Assembly: GCA_025331565.1 (NCBI GenBank)
Contig: JAFREQ010000103.1
Location: 62,001-126,000 of the forward strand
DNA length: 64,000 nt
DNA from: Holacanthus passer
Taxonomy: Eukaryota > Chordata > Actinopteri > Pomacanthidae
Reading direction: 5' to 3'
Positions 38,101 to 49,210 of this stretch are shown one piece after another; within the stretch, counting starts at the first letter, position 1; each line of letters begins with the position of its first letter. Made by a program: the position numbers and the translations under genes. The notes under the pieces are model-generated. The model was given only the letters and a program-made list of their open reading frames with translations, did no database searches and had not been told where the DNA came from.

Positions 38101-38864
38101 TGGGTAGGGGGGCTGCAGGAGAAGCATGTTGGTTCTCTGAAAAGCTGACACACTTTAATGCTAAAATGCCCACCCCTGTGGTCTTACTCATCATTAGTTA
38201 AAGCCCAGTACTACCACAGCCTGGTAGCAGCAACTGTGACAAAATGCCAATTATAAATCTGAGTGTTGGAGAAGAGAGGTCAGAGGTCATGTATGTCTTA
38301 GCTACTTTATGATCTTGCCGTTTGGCCACTGATGTCACATCAGCACTCCATTGAGGCTGTGTGTTGTTGTTGGTCACTCTAACATCCAGCACCTTGATGC
38401 AGGGTGCGGCAGGGTCCCATCGGCTCCTATTACTAATAATAATGTTAGTTAGCAGTCGACAGCTCGTCCCAGAGTTGGAAGCCACTCGTCATGTCACAGC
38501 AACGTGACCTTGACTTTTGGAATAAATCTGCAGCAGTAGTTTGTCTTCTCATAACAGCGTCTACCTCATCTCAGAGTGCAGCTCCCAACAGTCCCTCCAG
38601 CTTTTGAAGTTTTTCTTTCCCTAAAAATGATGTCACCCTCCGTCGAAACCCAAGTGACATTACTCAACCAGACAAGAATGGAGAATGTGCACAGTTCACC
38701 TTCATATTCATTTCACATCCTGTGGCACAAAACCAGGCAGTTATACAGTGACACAATTGTGCTGCTAACTGTTGACAGTGGTTGGACATTATGCACAGTG
38801 GGACCGTGGAAAAACTGGGCTGTTGCCCGTCTGTTTTTCTTTTCTATTGAAACATCAGACTGTC

Positions 38865-38980
38865 ATGGCAGAAATGGATGTTGCCAGGCATCACTAATGA
38901 GCCAATTAATCAATGAATTAGCTGAGCAGCGATTAAATTAATGCGAGCTGGACGGGCGAGCGGCAGTCGTGGATATATCC
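38865..38980. promoter_or_regulatory. candidate conserved noncoding element
   Basis: CACTAATGAGCCAATTAATC, GAATTAGC and GCGATTAAATTAATGCG pack five homeodomain-type cores into 75 bases. Confidence 0.33.
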
Positions 38981-40790
38981 TGGGGAAGGTGATTAACACA
39001 CACACAGAACAGGCAGCGATCAACAAGGCCACTATTAAGTTGGACAACTTCCTGAACTTTTCTCTTTTCAGCTAAATATAGAACAGCTTAATTCATTTTA
39101 TTTTTATGTTGACCAGAGAAATATTATCATATTTTCCCATGTGGCTCCGCTGCATTGCTAATATGCTGTGGAACTCAAGAGAGATTGCGTCATATTTTTT
39201 TATGTTATCATTTTTTTCCTCTGCCAGTTTTTAAGGACTATTTTCTCAAACAAATACCACAAATAATCAATAGATATGCACTTTGACCCCAGATATTTTT
39301 TATTTCATACATTAAAAATGTAATGTAATACTCACTCACCTGTGATCACATCAGTTAAATATTAAAACATTCATCGCCCAAACAAAAAATCTCTGAAATT
39401 GATTACATGACATAATTAGAATAATGTCTCTATTAAGAAAGCTTTCCTAAACATTTGTATTTTTAGATGACAATGTTGCATTATTATTTAATCAAAAAAG
39501 TAAAAGATGGTGTGATTTCCATGGATTACAAAAGTCTGAAGGACACTTGCACATTAGGCCACAGATAAGATTGATAATAATATAATCTTTTAAATCAATC
39601 TTAAGACCTCACACACATCAAAAACGTTGTGCTGTCAGAAAGTCAGAAACTTTTGCACTCAGCCTCATAAATGTTTTCTGTAATTTGGGATTATTTTTGG
39701 TCAAATAAACGATTGTGAAATTAAACTATTCCTAATTTTACTGGGTCCCCCCTAGTGTCCCCTTAAGGAAACCAGCTAGTACGCTAAACTCACTGATAAT
39801 AAACACTCTCTCTCTTATTGCAAAAATCAACTTTAAGACATGTGATGCACAGCGAGCAGTTTCGGATCTTCTAGTGTCTGATTTACCTCTGCGGCCTGTG
39901 TTTGTATAGTTTCATGTGTTTGACATCATATGCTCTAACACTGATCCATTATAGTTAAGGACAGTGGTTCACAAAGTGTAGTCAGGGCTCGTGCAGTGGA
40001 CAGTCTTGAGCAGGCTGTAGGGGTCCTTTAGGGGGCTCCGAGGAGTCTCGAACAAAATGAGGAACAGCCTCGGTCCAATGCAGTATTATTCACTGGCATT
40101 GACTATAATGGCAATTGTGTGTGTCACTTCTCCCACTATCATCTCCTCCCATGCTGTGTAGGTTGTTCTACAATAAATCACTCAGTCAACAATAACAATG
40201 TTCCCTTATGGCTCGGTAGGACTAGAAGGCCAACCATCAGGTCTATGTGATTTCTGGAGCACTTTGTGTGGATGTTTGTGTTCAGTACTAAACAATGCAG
40301 AACTCTTCATAATCTGTGTGTGGGCTGTCGGTCCAGCACTGTACCACGTCATCTCCAGTCACCCCCCCACCCACACTCTGAGCCGAGACCATACAGAAAG
40401 GGAGGGTTGGGTGGGTGGTGGTGGTGTTGGGGAGGCTCCCTTGATTATGTGACATCCTCCGGAAGACCGCTGGAGTTGTTTCCTCCATTACTTAGAGAGA
40501 GAAAAAAGAGGCCTTTTCACTATTGAGACTGTCACTCTCAATTTGGGCTAACGGTAAGCATGCACAAGGCCTCCTGGATATTCCCCCCCACCTGCTCTCA
40601 CCCCACTCCCACGCACCTCCCCCCTCACACACCCACGCCATCCCAACCTCCTCCCCTCCCCCTGCAGCGGATCGGCGTGGTGACAGTTTGATTAGATCAT
40701 CAATCGTGGCCGTTAACAGCGGTTTTCCTGAGCACCTGGACCGGCAGGTCACAGCTGGCTCTGAGCTACCGCTGTCCCCCTGACCCAGAG

Positions 40791-40791
<1 letters not shown>

Positions 40792-40822
<31 letters not shown>
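40792..40822 (+). repeat. (TG)n microsatellite
   Basis: About 15 TG units, followed to about 41030 by TG/CATG-rich sequence that may be its decayed extension. Confidence 0.95.
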
Positions 40823-40824
<2 letters not shown>

Positions 40825-41874
40825 AGTCCAATTGTTTTTGTGTGTGCTCTTTGTGCTGTATTTGTGAACTTTCAAGTACATGCATGTGTATTTGTGTGTT
40901 GCAGAGTCTCATGTTGCAAGTCCATGTGTGTGGCAAACATAGATGTATTTGTGCATGTGTCTGCACGTGTCCACACCTGTGTACAAGCACAGTTGTGTTT
41001 GTGCATCTGCAAGCATGTGCGTGAGTTTGAAATGACCCGAGTGCAGTGCAGAGCTTTATTTGGATGTCCACTGCTGTTTCAATTCAATACAAATGAGAAA
41101 TGCATTTCCTCAGGGGGCCTTTAGACCCACCTTGTTATTTTCTGCTATGTGTTTTTGTCTGACCTGGGAGGTCGAAACACTAATGAATGTTTTAATTCTT
41201 TACATAGGTTTTGAGAGACTACTTTTTAGAGAATGAGGGCGATGGCAGGTGGAACTATCAATGTTTATGCATGCACAGAGAGAATAAAATTAGAGGAATG
41301 GAGCAATACAGTAGACTCAACAGATACAGAGGACACATCTGTATCTGTTTGTTCTCTACCAGATACTTTCCAGAGTGTATTGTTTTCTGTGTTTGCAGAT
41401 ACACAGATACCAGTGTGCAGCAGTTATGGCTATTCATCTGTAACACCACACACACACTCTCTTTACCGTAGCTATGACACAAACACACACATACATAAAT
41501 TCACCTGCTTCCCCGCGTTGTCTTCGGCGGCTGTATCAGGGTCCTCGTCGTTCTGGTAAAGCAGTTAAATTTATGGGCTAACAATAATGGGACAAAGTGT
41601 GCGTCTCATTGCGATTCCTCAGGTATTCCATGATTAAATAAACGTCCCCGGTCTTTTCATAAAGCTTGTTTATGGCAGCGTGGCACCATATGCTACTGCC
41701 TCCACCCCACCCACCCATCTCTTTCACTCTCTCCCTCTCTCTCTGTTTAATTCTCTTTCTTTCTCTTTGTCTCTCTCTCCGTTTCTCTCTATGCTTCATA
41801 CGCTGCCCTACACTGCCTCTACCAGATGCAGGCTAGCCATTATTCTGTGGCGGAGTCATGGCGGAGAAGCAAGA

Positions 41875-41995
41875 AGTTGTGAATTAACATGTAGAAGCCA
41901 TTACGGAGTGATGATGATATCCATCTGCGCCGTTCATAGGTGCTACTTAGTAAATTGTCTGCGCTGTAATGGCACAACAGTAACAATATGATTCT
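41875..41995. promoter_or_regulatory. candidate conserved noncoding element
   Basis: Repeat-free block with GTGAATTAACATG, CATTACGGAGTGATGATG, TTAGTAAATTGTC and GCTGTAATGGC. Confidence 0.25.
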
Positions 41996-42760
41996 GTTTT
42001 ATCAACTCCATGGTCTATTCCCAGCTTTTCTGTTAAGTAGATGCTCAGGTGTGACTTATTTGCTGGATGCTGTTGAGTATTTGGTTAGTTGCAGCTCTGT
42101 GTAGTTCTGCCCTCCTCGTTGGTCAGAGCAGAGTTGTGGAAATTTATTTGAATCACCATCAAAGTATAGTGTAACATTAAAAATGCTTCAAATTGTCCCA
42201 TTTTACATATTCTTATTTTTTTTTCTTTATTGATGAGCAAACCTCCTGTTGTCTTATCTTGTTGCACTTTTATTAGTGAAAGATGTGCTGACTGTCAACA
42301 CAATATATGATAATTCCTATATTTTATAATGTATAATTCGTCTCCCTTTTTCATTCAAATAAAACTAAACAACATAAAGTGAATTTTGTAAAGACTTAGG
42401 AAATGCACTTATGAAATAAACAATATTGTGATAAAAACAATTATACTGTAGTCATAATTTAAATGATGCTACAGTATCTACTTGTCTTATTGTAGCTCTC
42501 AAGGCAAATCTGCATGTCAAATGTAGCAAATCATTCAGTAAAACGCTCAATTACAAACTGTGAAGATAATGATTTTATCACATTAAATGTGCAGAATCTT
42601 GCATATGGGAAACACATATAATCCCTGTGGCTCATATCCTCTGTCTTCTTCTGAAGAGTCCGTGACACTCCCGTCCTCTGTGGCTGTGTAGTTTTGAGTA
42701 CGCAAACACAGGCAAAGCAGCAAAAGTTGAGACTGGTAATTAATTCTCCAAAGCAGTATA

Positions 42761-42765
<5 letters not shown>

Positions 42766-42792
<27 letters not shown>
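42766..42792 (+). repeat. (TG)n microsatellite
   Basis: About 13 TG units followed by TTTTAAAAAAAA. Confidence 0.95.
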
Positions 42793-42954
42793 TTTAAAAA
42801 AAAACAACAGTTGTGACAAAGCAAGTCAGAAAAGCAATTAATTTCTCCAGCCAGGACATGGCAGTAAACACGTGTGATTGTTCGCTATATTGTCTTGTTC
42901 CTGGAGTTGCGTCGTGGTAGAGAAGGCCAGAGACAGAGAGACTGAGTTTGTGTA

Positions 42955-43215
42955 CTTTAGACTTTTGTTGTGATTATTAATGGCCATTTCACATTAACCT
43001 CGCCGTGCTAATATGCTCGACAATGGCCCAAATCACCTGAGCAATGAGGACGATGGAGGCGGCCCTGTCCCCCCGTCCAGCCAACACTGTAGCAGCAACC
43101 CTACTGTCCCCCCCACCCAATGACCAAGATTAATGAAACCTCCGCCGTTTTTAATTAGCACGGCCGCAGTCATCAATTACGTCTGCCCCACCCCAAATAC
43201 AAATATTGTTATATT
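42955..43215. promoter_or_regulatory. candidate conserved noncoding element
   Basis: GATTATTAATGGCC, CACATTAACCTC and GTGCTAATATGC lie left of a GC-rich middle. AAGATTAATGAAACC, TTTTTAATTAGCACGG (core at 43152-43158) and CATCAATTACG lie right of it. The TAAT-type cores are clustered on both flanks. Confidence 0.38.
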
Positions 43216-43971
43216 TGGGGGGAAAATTCTTGATTTATTTCTTTGTGGTGGCCGAAGGAGTGAGATGAATGGCCTCCCATCATAGTCATTTGCAGGGATG
43301 AGGAGGAGGAGAAGGAGAGTGGAGTAGAGTGGAGGACGTGGACAGGGCCAGCCCAGGAAAGCCAAGTCTACAGGGAGCGACCAGTCTGGGTCTCAGTGTC
43401 CCAGTGCAGGGATCTGACTCCAACTGTCTAGGAACTTAATTAGACTTTCCTTGAACCCAGAGTTGCACTGATACCAGTTTTCCATGAGCCGATATACATA
43501 GCAGGAGATTGTGTTGTTCAAGTACCAATCAAAGTACAACTTTTTCATGCCACCCATTATTGACCTATTACAAAAAGTACGCAAGAACAAGTGCATCAAT
43601 GGTCATTATTTATGTGATTAAACCGTTATCAGGCCAGATCACAGATTAAAACACAGAGCTGCAGCAGGAGTTTAAATGCAATACTCATTTTTCCTCTTCA
43701 AAATCTACTGAGCCATAGCAACCATTAATAAACCATTCCAATGCACTTTGCTGTAGAAAGATGTGAAAACATCATGTAAAAATTGTCAAATTTTCTTCAG
43801 AATTCCCATAGGACAGCTGTAATAGTTGCTCATCCAGCACATAAAATTTCTCTGTCATGAACTCTGCTTTGTCTGGAGATCCCTTTTACATATCTTCCAA
43901 CTATTTTTGGAGGTTCAGCACACTTTTCTAATTTTTTCTTGTTGCTCGTACAAATTTGCATGATGTTTTAT

Positions 43972-44013
43972 ATACTGATACCCAGATACTGATGCCCAGA
44001 TACTGATTTTGCC
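43972..44013 (+). repeat. 14-bp tandem repeat, three copies
   Basis: ATACTGATACCCAG is followed directly by ATACTGATGCCCAG and by a partial copy, ATACTGATTTTGCC. Confidence 0.75.
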
Positions 44014-45124
44014 ACTGTATTTGTCAATAGTTATATATTTTTTTTAGCTATGACCAGCAGCTTTATAGTTCGCTCTCTTGGTCCGTCAGTCCACAAAAAT
44101 TTCCCCACACTTCTGCGGAAGGAGGCTGACGTTTTCCACGGAGTGTGTGTGTCAAGTGTTTGTGAGGTTGTGCGTGTGTGAATGCATGAACGCATGGATG
44201 CATGCATGTAAGTGGTCACAGCTATTACAGATTTGTGCTTGTTGTCTCCTTTATCTGATCCATAGATTTTGGCTTTTGGGTCCAAGTTAGCTGGGTCAGT
44301 CCCAAAAGGTCATCTCTTGATTGTTTCAAAAACACAGAGAATTAGTGAATTAGTGTGTGAAACATAAGGCTAACTGTCAGTTTTGCTGTGCTGTTTTATA
44401 TCAGCATTGGCAGGCAGGTTTAGGTTGCTGGCTCTGTCTTTGCCACTGACATTACATCCCACATGACAGCTCATCCACTAAGGAAGGGCACTTAATTCAT
44501 ATAGCTAGGTGTCGAAAACAGGACAGCATTAGCAAAAGACTGTGCTACAACTTAATGTGTTCGTCCTTGTGAAAAGAAATAGGACCTGTGCCAGATCCTT
44601 TTCTCTTTACTGCTTTGCGCTCTGTCTGGTGCAGCTCAGTGTTAGTGAATGCCGACTGGACTCGTGCACTTAAATCCTGCCATCCAGCTTGTTTTGATAT
44701 GATACAGCATAGAAAGAAAGGATGACTGCAGACACAGTATTTGTATCGACTCTCAGCCTTTTTCCACATTCTTTTCTTTCAGGGGTTTCATTTTTCTGCC
44801 TCTTTTCTTCAAGCCAGGTCTAGACTTGCTTTTCTTATATTAGTATTCTTGTATGAATTGAGTTATGAAGAAAAATAAACTCTTCTCTAAATCACTTATT
44901 CAAAAAAGAAAAGAAAGGCTATAGTAGACTTGTTCATAAACGACTAGCCTGGCGCAGCTCCTCTCTGCAGTTCTTCACATTTGCTAATATCTGACTAGGA
45001 CGTGCCATAATAATAATGCAAGTACGCCGCTTTATGACTTGAAGATGTGCACGGCTCATTTCTGTGGTTTGGGAGTTTGGGGTGTTTGCGCTGCGGTGAG
45101 CCACCAGCCATTTCACTTGTGCTG

Positions 45125-45176
<52 letters not shown>
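45125..45176 (+). repeat. (CA)n microsatellite
   Basis: About 26 CA units, the longest dinucleotide run in the window. Confidence 0.97.
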
Positions 45177-45178
<2 letters not shown>

Positions 45179-45579
45179 ATTTTATACCCTTACTGCCACG
45201 GCCATCGCCTGCCCACTGACTCCAGAGAGAAGGGTGGGAAACATCTTGAATATTTTATGAAGCTCGGGAACCCCACCTCTGTCTTCCCCACCCAGCAAAC
45301 CACCGCTGCTATGTCCAGCAGCGCACACACACACACATACACACCAGCAGAAAACAGAAATAATGTTTTAAATGCAATCATTGTCAGGCCCAAACAATGT
45401 CATTTATCAAGGGAGCATTTGGGACTGTATAATAAGTTTCACATTATTAATACAATTTTTCATCCTCTGTCAAGCCTATCTGATTTATGGCACGCGTGTG
45501 ATCTAAGGTGATCATTGAATTACAATTCTAGTAATAAGAGAGAGAATGGACCTGGTCTTTTACTTCTTGCCCAGTGGAG

Positions 45580-45640
45580 CACACACACCCACCCACACAC
45601 ACACACATACACACAAACACACACACACAGGCACACACAA
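45580..45640 (+). repeat. imperfect (CA)n microsatellite
   Basis: CA units interrupted by CCC, AT, AA and GG. Confidence 0.9.
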
Positions 45641-45839
45641 AATCCTGGATAAACAGCCTCCAGTTGCAACACACAGCAATTACACACAACATACAACAAT
45701 AGTCACCGCCGCACTATCTGTGTTCTAACTTTTACCGGTCACACCACGGAGCAAATTCGCTAAATATTTGAGAGTTAAACCAATATGCCAGCTTCCTAAT
45801 TTCAGTGAGAGAAAGAGGAGAAGGGAGAAAAACAAATGA

Positions 45840-46060
45840 ACATCAGCCCCTGTTAATTAGATAAGGGACAAAGCTCATTATTCTAAAATGGTATTGGGGC
45901 CCAGAGAGTAAATATGAGTGGCCTGTTAGGGGCTCGGTAATGGGGCGAGGATGCACGTTGTTACAGGGCCGAATGATTTACAGCTTGATGCTCTTTGATG
46001 TATAGACTGTACCTTTTATTAAGTGGCTGTCGTTACGGTCACTGGCTCAGTCATTTCCCT
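45840..46060. promoter_or_regulatory. candidate conserved noncoding element
   Basis: CTGTTAATTAGATAAGGG (TAATTA beside a GATA site), CTCATTATTC, CTCGGTAATGGGGCG, GAATGATTTACAGC and CTTTTATTAAGTGG in repeat-free sequence. Confidence 0.33.
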
Positions 46061-46374
46061 TTGTGTCTAATCAAAATCCATATCCAGACACCCGACCATC
46101 CAGACCCAGCCACTCCAGATGGGAAAGAAATTACGGGAATGTCAGCGTCCTGTTCCCACAGCCACCTTACCCCCCAAAACCTCAGCTCAAATTCAGCAAA
46201 AGCTACAAGAGATGCTTATGGTGCAGATAATATGATTAACAAACAACAACAACAAATAAACAGATGGCAATGTGAAATTCTTTTGAGGTAATTAAATAAG
46301 AAAGACAGATTTCTATCATAACATTTGGATTCAGTTTGAGCAAGTATTTGCACTATTAGCCGTCTTGCTTTTTC

Positions 46375-46500
46375 TCTTTATCAGATTAGCTTGTTGTTGA
46401 GGACCCGGTGATCGGCGTCATACATCATCCTGTTTGATTTCTGTTTAGAGCGAATTTGGGGAAGCTGCTAATTGGATTGCGGGAGTCTAGCCCCGGTTAA
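46375..46500. promoter_or_regulatory. candidate conserved noncoding element
   Basis: TTATCAGATTAGC (GATA-like plus homeodomain-type), GGTGATCGGCGTCATAC and GCTGCTAATTGGATTGCG in repeat-free sequence, about 250 bases left of the stronger 46740 block. Confidence 0.3.
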
Positions 46501-46739
46501 AGATGGTAAACAGCAGAGCAGACTTGTCCCCCAACTCTCAGCCCCACAGGCTTTCAAAACGCCAGCTCTCCTCAGGATCGCCACAATTTATGACACATTT
46601 TCTCTGTATTCTTAAAAGATAATTAGGTTTATCACCCATTTTTCCCCCTCTCAGCCCCCCCCATCCTTCCCTTTTGTGTACCTGAGAGCACACAATCGCA
46701 GCATAAAAACATAAATATTTCTGCAGCACAGCAGCGCTG

Positions 46740-47030
46740 GCAGGTGAGCCTAATGAAATTCTAGGAGTGTAATTTGATTTACGAGGTGCTAATGCGGGCT
46801 GATATTAGAGAGAAAAAGCTCTGATATGGCTGCCTTGTGCTGTATTTAAGGCCTATCAGAAGCCTGATAAAGAGCATCCTGTCCTCAGCACTGCGGCTGA
46901 GTTATTGTTGCAGATATTCATATTGATAGTAATTCTTCCCGACGCAATTTAGTGCTGGCAATATATAAATATGGAGATAATAGTTAATTTTGGTGGCTGC
47001 TCAGATTGCGATGCTTTAAATTCAAGACTT
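46740..47030. promoter_or_regulatory. candidate enhancer: long, complex conserved-element-like block
   Basis: About 290 bases with no repeats and many developmental-factor-type words: GCCTAATGAAATT, GTAATTTGATTTACG, GTGCTAATGCGGG, GTTATTGTTGC (SOX-like ATTGTT at 46914-46919), CATATTGATAG, GCAATTTAGTGC and ATAGTTAATTTTGG. This is the strongest enhancer-like texture in the window. No splice signals or coding signature are seen. Confidence 0.42.
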
Positions 47031-47579
47031 ACAAAAAAAAAAAAAACCTTTGAGCTGTGAAGCATCTGGACGCCTTTTTAAAGTGCCATTTAAAGATTTC
47101 CAGTACTTTTCAGCGGCTGCTAATTTCAGCAGGAAGCTTTTTGGAGCCCTTGATTTGCGGTTTTTTGGTTGAAACATTTTGATTAATAGTCTGATATCCA
47201 TTAAACCTATTAAGCTTTTAAATTAACGGAGTCTGGGATCAAGACATCACACCAGCATGCGCATGCACTCGGAGAAAGAGATCATTTTGGGGTTTTTGTT
47301 CAGAATCATGTTGTTTCTTTCTCTTGCAAAAAAAAGGACTTCTTGTAATTTAACGTTGCGTGTGTGTGCGTGCGTACATTCGCCAGGCTCAAATTTAGGT
47401 CTGTGTGCTTCAAAGTGTGTTTGGGACCATTGAGCTATGGCTCATAATAAAAACAGGCAATAACAGGGCCACCACAGAGGGACCTGGCCTTTGTGCCTCC
47501 CTGCTCCCCCTCGCTCCCCTCTCTCCCCTCCATGCCACCTCCTTCTCCTCGTGGCCTCTCCCCACCCCCTAAGTTATGG

Positions 47580-47735
47580 GCTGAATAACAGCGCAACAAT
47601 ATTAAGATAACATTTCCTGATTGTTTGTCAGGCAGGAGGCTCCTTCACCCCGCTTTCATCACGTCCACCGTGTTCATTAAATTGACAATTTGTATTTGCC
47701 CTACAGCAGGATGAACAGGAGCTTATCTGATGGGC
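47580..47735. promoter_or_regulatory. candidate conserved noncoding element
   Basis: GCGCAACAATATTAAG, CCTGATTGTTTGTCAGGC (with SOX-like ATTGTT) and CATTAAATTGACAATTTG in repeat-free sequence. TGACAATTTG also suits a TALE/MEIS-type site. Confidence 0.28.
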
Positions 47736-48599
47736 CTGGTCTTTTATTATTTATTTCATTATCTTTTTTTTTTTCTTTCCCTCCTCCCCCTCTTTCTCCC
47801 GGGATTGAAGGTAAACATAAATCAGCAGCAGCATCTCTGTTGTGTGCTGTTGTTTATATTGCAGTCATATGCAGCGGCAGCCCTCTCAGAGGAGGCTCAT
47901 CTACAATACTCTGCAGACACATGTGGCCTCTTCCTGGAGGTTTTACTTGTTGTTTTGTGTGACATGCTGGCTGCTCACTCCTGCGGGCCTAAGTATGATA
48001 TAACTCGATGATATTTCACTTTAAAATGCCCTGCTGTTGGGATAATTCTTGGACTTGTTCCTGAGAGATTCTGCTCTTCTTTCTACAGCAGAGTTTGAGC
48101 GAGTTGTCGTATCCACTGCAGCAGGCCGGAGATGGTCATCTGTGATGTTTGCTTGAATGTTAAACTAGCACCGTCCAGGAAATTGCAGACCGCATTGACT
48201 ACAACGCTTTCGAAAGCATTTCTCCTAAGCACCATGAGCGATGATGTTGCCCGGTTCGATATCTTAGCCTGGGAACAAGCCTGTCGTCGGTCGACATTGT
48301 GCAGGCAAACGAAAAATAACGAAGCCTGCGTCCTTACTTAGGAAACACTTGTCCCAGAAATTTAATCTTTTCCCCATTTTTTACCCAACACCCCCCTCTA
48401 ATCAGGTTTCAATTGACTGCCACTGAAGGAAGAGCCTCTCCTCAGACACATGTATAGGTCCGAACCCAGTCAGCCACCATTTAAGGCTTACTCAGTCTTC
48501 CTCCCAATATCTTGGAGAGCTCAGGGCCAAATGATTTAATCTTCATTCAGCTAATTTAGTCTGGATTTAAGCTGCCGGGTTGTCGAAGTGCAGAGTGAT

Positions 48600-48730
48600 G
48601 GAGTCTGAAAACAGGATGAGAGGGAAGGGGAGAGGAGGGGAAAACGGAAGGGAGGGAAACAGAGAGCGAGAGAGATAAAGATAGAGCGATGGAGGGAGAA
48701 AGAGAGAGGCGAGGGAGGGAGGGAGGGGGG
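48600..48730 (+). repeat. purine-rich tract (G/A on the + strand)
   Basis: About 130 bases of GAGAGGGAAGGGGAG-like sequence with few pyrimidines, ending in GGGAGGGAGGGAGGGGGG. That G-run series could fold as a G-quadruplex. Confidence 0.7.
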
Positions 48731-48962
48731 CTGAAGATGATGATCCATCCTGACCCTAGTGAATGCTGTCATGTTCCTCCCTCTAGGTAATCTCTCTCAC
48801 TCACTTGCTATTTTGCATGTGAAAATGCTCTCCTGACAGTTGCATATCAGATAAATTTTCTCCTTTTTTCCCGCTCTCCCCCCTTTGCCTTCACCAAATA
48901 AACAACAGTCTTCACTTTGAAGTTGTCTGTTTGTGTCAGTTTGGCTTGAGGCGAGAGTCGGC

Positions 48963-49008
48963 CTCTCTCTCTCTCTCTCTCCCTCTCCCTCTCTCTGTCT
49001 CTCTCTCG
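48963..49008 (+). repeat. (CT)n pyrimidine microsatellite
   Basis: CT units with CCCTC interruptions. It lies 230 bases after a purine-rich tract of complementary composition (48600-48730). Confidence 0.9.
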
Positions 49009-49084
49009 TTCTCTTTGTGTTGCAGTGTGAGAGCATTGGCGGATTATTTCTTCTCACCGAACGGCCAACGCAACATGAAAAGGG

Positions 49085-49210
49085 GAAGGAATCCATAGCT
49101 GTCCAAAAAGGCCAACACAATTAATCCAGTCAATTAAAATAAACAAAAAATGCTGTTTGTTTACATGCCAATTGAATTAGTGTGATGCTCCACAGCATAA
49201 AACCAAACTT
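49085..49210. promoter_or_regulatory. candidate regulatory element with a forkhead motif
   Basis: CACAATTAATCC and CAGTCAATTAAAAT precede a perfect TGTTTAC forkhead site at 49158-49164, then CCAATTGAATTAGTG. Confidence 0.3.

Noticed and set aside
39960..40060. hAT-like transposon end (ACAGTGGTTCACAAAGTG)
   Set aside because: It resembles the CAGTGGTTCTCAAA terminus of hAT elements, but no matching second end or body was found, so chance is possible.
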